Source: Elusimicrobia bacterium RIFOXYB2_FULL_48_7 (GTDB lineage: Bacteria; Elusimicrobiota; Endomicrobiia; CG1-02-37-114; XYA2-FULL-39-19). From it: a stretch of 6,468 nucleotides of DNA. Below are positions 4,863-6,468 of this stretch, piece after piece. Both the position numbers and the translations under genes were made by a program. The stretch covers positions 869 through 7,336 of the forward strand of contig MGVM01000215.1 in the NCBI GenBank assembly GCA_001800495.1. Reading direction: 5' to 3'. Numbering within the stretch: the first letter of the stretch is position 1; each line of letters opens with the position of its first letter. The notes beneath the pieces were generated by a model. It was given only the letters and a program-made list of their open reading frames with translations. It was not told where the DNA came from and did no database searches.

Positions 4863-6468
4863 TTAACTATGATAAAACCGCTGGTTTTTCCGGGGTTTGG
4901 ACTTTTTATGATGAGCTGGGCTGCGGGGTGCGCCGCGGGCCGGGAGATGCACCGGGCCGGTGACGGCTTCTTTCTGTTTCTCCTTGTTCCTTATTTCCTT
5001 TTCCACGAAAATATTTTCCCCGGTGAAGGGGTCCATCTCGGTATAATACATCAGCGCGGAAAGAGTGGAGGGGAGGGGTGTAAAGATCTGTATCTGTTCC
5101 GGGTTTATTTTCAGGTTTTTTGATATGAATTCCGACATTTTTTCCATGTCGCGCTGGGTGCATCCGGGATGGGCGGCGATGAAGTAATAGGTAAGGAACT
5201 GGTTTTTGCCTGTTTCCTGCTTCAACTGCTCGAACATAAGCTTGAATTTGTGCAGGTAGTCCTTGCCCTGCTTGCCCATGAGTTTCAGGATATACCCCTC
5301 GGTGTGTTCCGGGGCGATCTTGATCTGGCCGGAAGTGTGCTTCTCAAGAACTTCTTTCAGGAACTCGCTGCCGTATTGTTTGTCTTCAATTATCATGTCA
5401 TAGCGCAGGCCGGAAGCGATAAAAACCCTGTCGACTCCTTTTATCGCGAATATTTTCTGCAGGAGTGTGATCATCTTGGCGTGCCCTGGTTTTAAATTAG
5501 AGCAGACAAGAGGAAAAAGGCATTTCTTGTCGGGACAGGTTCCTACGGAAGGCATGATGGCGCATTCGGAGCCGTAAAGGTTGGCAGTGGCGCCGCCGAC
5601 ATCGGATATATTTCCCTTGAAGTATTTATGTTTTGTGAATTTTTCCGCTTCCTTTAAAATTGATTTTTCGCTCCGCGAGATCACCGCCCTGCCCTGGTGC
5701 GCGGGGATTGAGCAGAAATTGCATTCGCCGAAACAGCCTCTCTGTGAGGTAATTGAGAACTGGATTGTCGGCAGAGCCCGCACATTGCCCTGCCTCTTGT
5801 AATAGGGGTGGATATCCAACTGGTAATCAAGCTCGTATATTTTGTCCAGTTCTTCGGTCGTAGGGTTTAGCGCCGGCGGGTTTTGTATCAGGTACTGCGT
5901 GTTTTGCTGCTGGCACAATCCCCTGGCGGTGAGGGGGTCGTTGTTCCGGTAGAATTTGTTGAACATGTCAATGAAGATGATCTTGTCGTTTTTAGCTTCC
6001 TCATAAGACGGTAGCTGCAGATATTCAAGGCGTGGTTCTTTCGCGAGGTAACACAGGCCCCTGATATCGCGGTAATCCTGGCTGTTTTTAAGCTTGCCGG
6101 CAAGTTCCACAATTGTTTTTTCAGCCATTCCGCAAACAAGCAGGTCGGCTTTCGCATCTACAAGCACCGACCTTCTTATGGAATTGTCCCAGTAATCGTA
6201 ATGGGCGATCCTGCGCAGGGACGCTTCCATTCCGCCTAAAACAAGGGGTTTTGTATTCTTGAAATACCTCCGGATGAGGTTTGAGTAATAAATTACAGCC
6301 CTGTCGGGCCTCCTGTTGTTTTCCTCGCCAGGGGTCAGGTCGTCCTGTTTCCTTTTTTTCTTTGTAGCGGTGTAGTTAGCCACCATCGAATCCATGCACC
6401 CGGCGGATACGCCCCAGAAAAGCTCCGGCTCGCCGAGCCGCGCGATGTCGCGGTTGTCGTTGATTTCC
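4863..6468 (-). CDS. ygiQ: YgiQ-family radical SAM protein, 5' end outside window
   Basis: The frame is open to the right edge, leaving 534 visible residues. Upstream of the first in-window ATG (6395) the frame still reads ARLGEPELFWGVSAGCMDSM, typical of this family, so the true start lies outside. The N-terminal domain carries GGMEASLRR (residues 78-86), AHYDYWD and ADLLVCGM. The radical SAM cluster motif CxxxCxxC (C245, C249, C252) lies in RGCFGECNFCSIPAHQGR and would bind the 4Fe-4S cluster and S-adenosylmethionine. After GGATANLYG come four more cysteines (302, 311, 316, 322), then IASGLRYD, KIAPEHTEG and FIAAHPG. The C-terminal tail is short and basic. These match the Radical_SAM_N, Radical_SAM and DUF3362-type layout of YgiQ. 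To my knowledge the substrate is not established. I see no evidence that it works with the sigma operon beyond adjacency. Confidence 0.93.
   Translation of the reverse strand, partial: EINDNRDIARLGEPELFWGVSAGCMDSMVANYTATKKKRKQDDLTPGEENNRRPDRAVIYYSNLIRRYFKNTKPLVLGGMEASLRRIAHYDYWDNSIRRSVLVDAKADLLVCGMAEKTIVELAGKLKNSQDYRDIRGLCYLAKEPRLEYLQLPSYEEAKNDKIIFIDMFNKFYRNNDPLTARGLCQQQNTQYLIQNPPALNPTTEELDKIYELDYQLDIHPYYKRQGNVRALPTIQFSITSQRGCFGECNFCSIPAHQGRAVISRSEKSILKEAEKFTKHKYFKGNISDVGGATANLYGSECAIMPSVGTCPDKKCLFPLVCSNLKPGHAKMITLLQKIFAIKGVDRVFIASGLRYDMIIEDKQYGSEFLKEVLEKHTSGQIKIAPEHTEGYILKLMGKQGKDYLHKFKLMFEQLKQETGKNQFLTYYFIAAHPGCTQRDMEKMSEFISKNLKINPEQIQIFTPLPSTLSALMYYTEMDPFTGENIFVEKEIRNKEKQKEAVTGPVHLPARGAPRSPAHHKKSKPRKNQRFYHS

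Noticed and set aside
3679..5802. Other open frames on the plus strand opposite the anti-sigma, sigma and radical SAM genes, and minus-strand frames 4906-5163 and 5888-6157
   Set aside because: They lie inside genes with clear family motifs in another frame and show no recognisable protein features.
6393..6395. ATG at 6395 as the start of the radical SAM gene
   Set aside because: The frame continues upstream to the window edge with family-typical residues (EPELFWGVSAGC), so this is an internal methionine.

Overview
All four genes in this window are read from the minus strand, so gene order runs from high to low coordinates. The first is a YgiQ-family radical SAM protein (6468 to 4863), whose start lies beyond the right edge. 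Then come an ECF-type RNA polymerase sigma factor (4809 to 4261), a one-pass membrane protein that is probably its anti-sigma factor (4176 to 3616), and a very long exported beta-propeller protein (3604 to 1), whose end lies beyond the left edge. I read the last gene codon by codon: it is open for 1201 codons without a stop. No RNA genes, CRISPR arrays or insertion sequences are visible, and the plus strand carries no convincing gene.

The sigma factor, anti-sigma factor and propeller protein look like one regulatory and output unit. A promoter-like element, GGGAAC, then 17 bases ending in T, then CGTTA, stands just upstream of the sigma gene. A second copy with identical spacing and many shared flanking bases stands just upstream of the anti-sigma gene. 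This is the pattern expected of an ECF sigma factor that recognises its own promoter and a second one controlling its membrane-bound partner. The propeller gene starts 11 bases after the anti-sigma stop, and its ribosome-binding site overlaps that stop, so the two genes must be co-transcribed. A hairpin touches the second promoter and may tune the ratio of sigma to anti-sigma.

The propeller protein is strongly modular: a signal peptide; a likely seven-bladed propeller of about 47-residue repeats with a PHISYYD...LKYAKWTGSTW pattern; then two tandem copies of a unit made of a carboxypeptidase-regulatory-like beta-sandwich plus six kelch repeats; then a third, diverged beta-sandwich running to the window edge. 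The first propeller is coded by clearly AT-richer DNA than the kelch part. The break falls at the domain junction, which suggests assembly from different sources.

The organism cannot be named from this sequence. Mid-range GC, long exported repeat proteins, an ECF sigma/anti-sigma pair and a YgiQ homologue fit an uncultured, probably free-living bacterium. A specific phylum would be a guess. The most notable part is the twin-promoter ECF circuit wired to a giant surface or secreted propeller protein.
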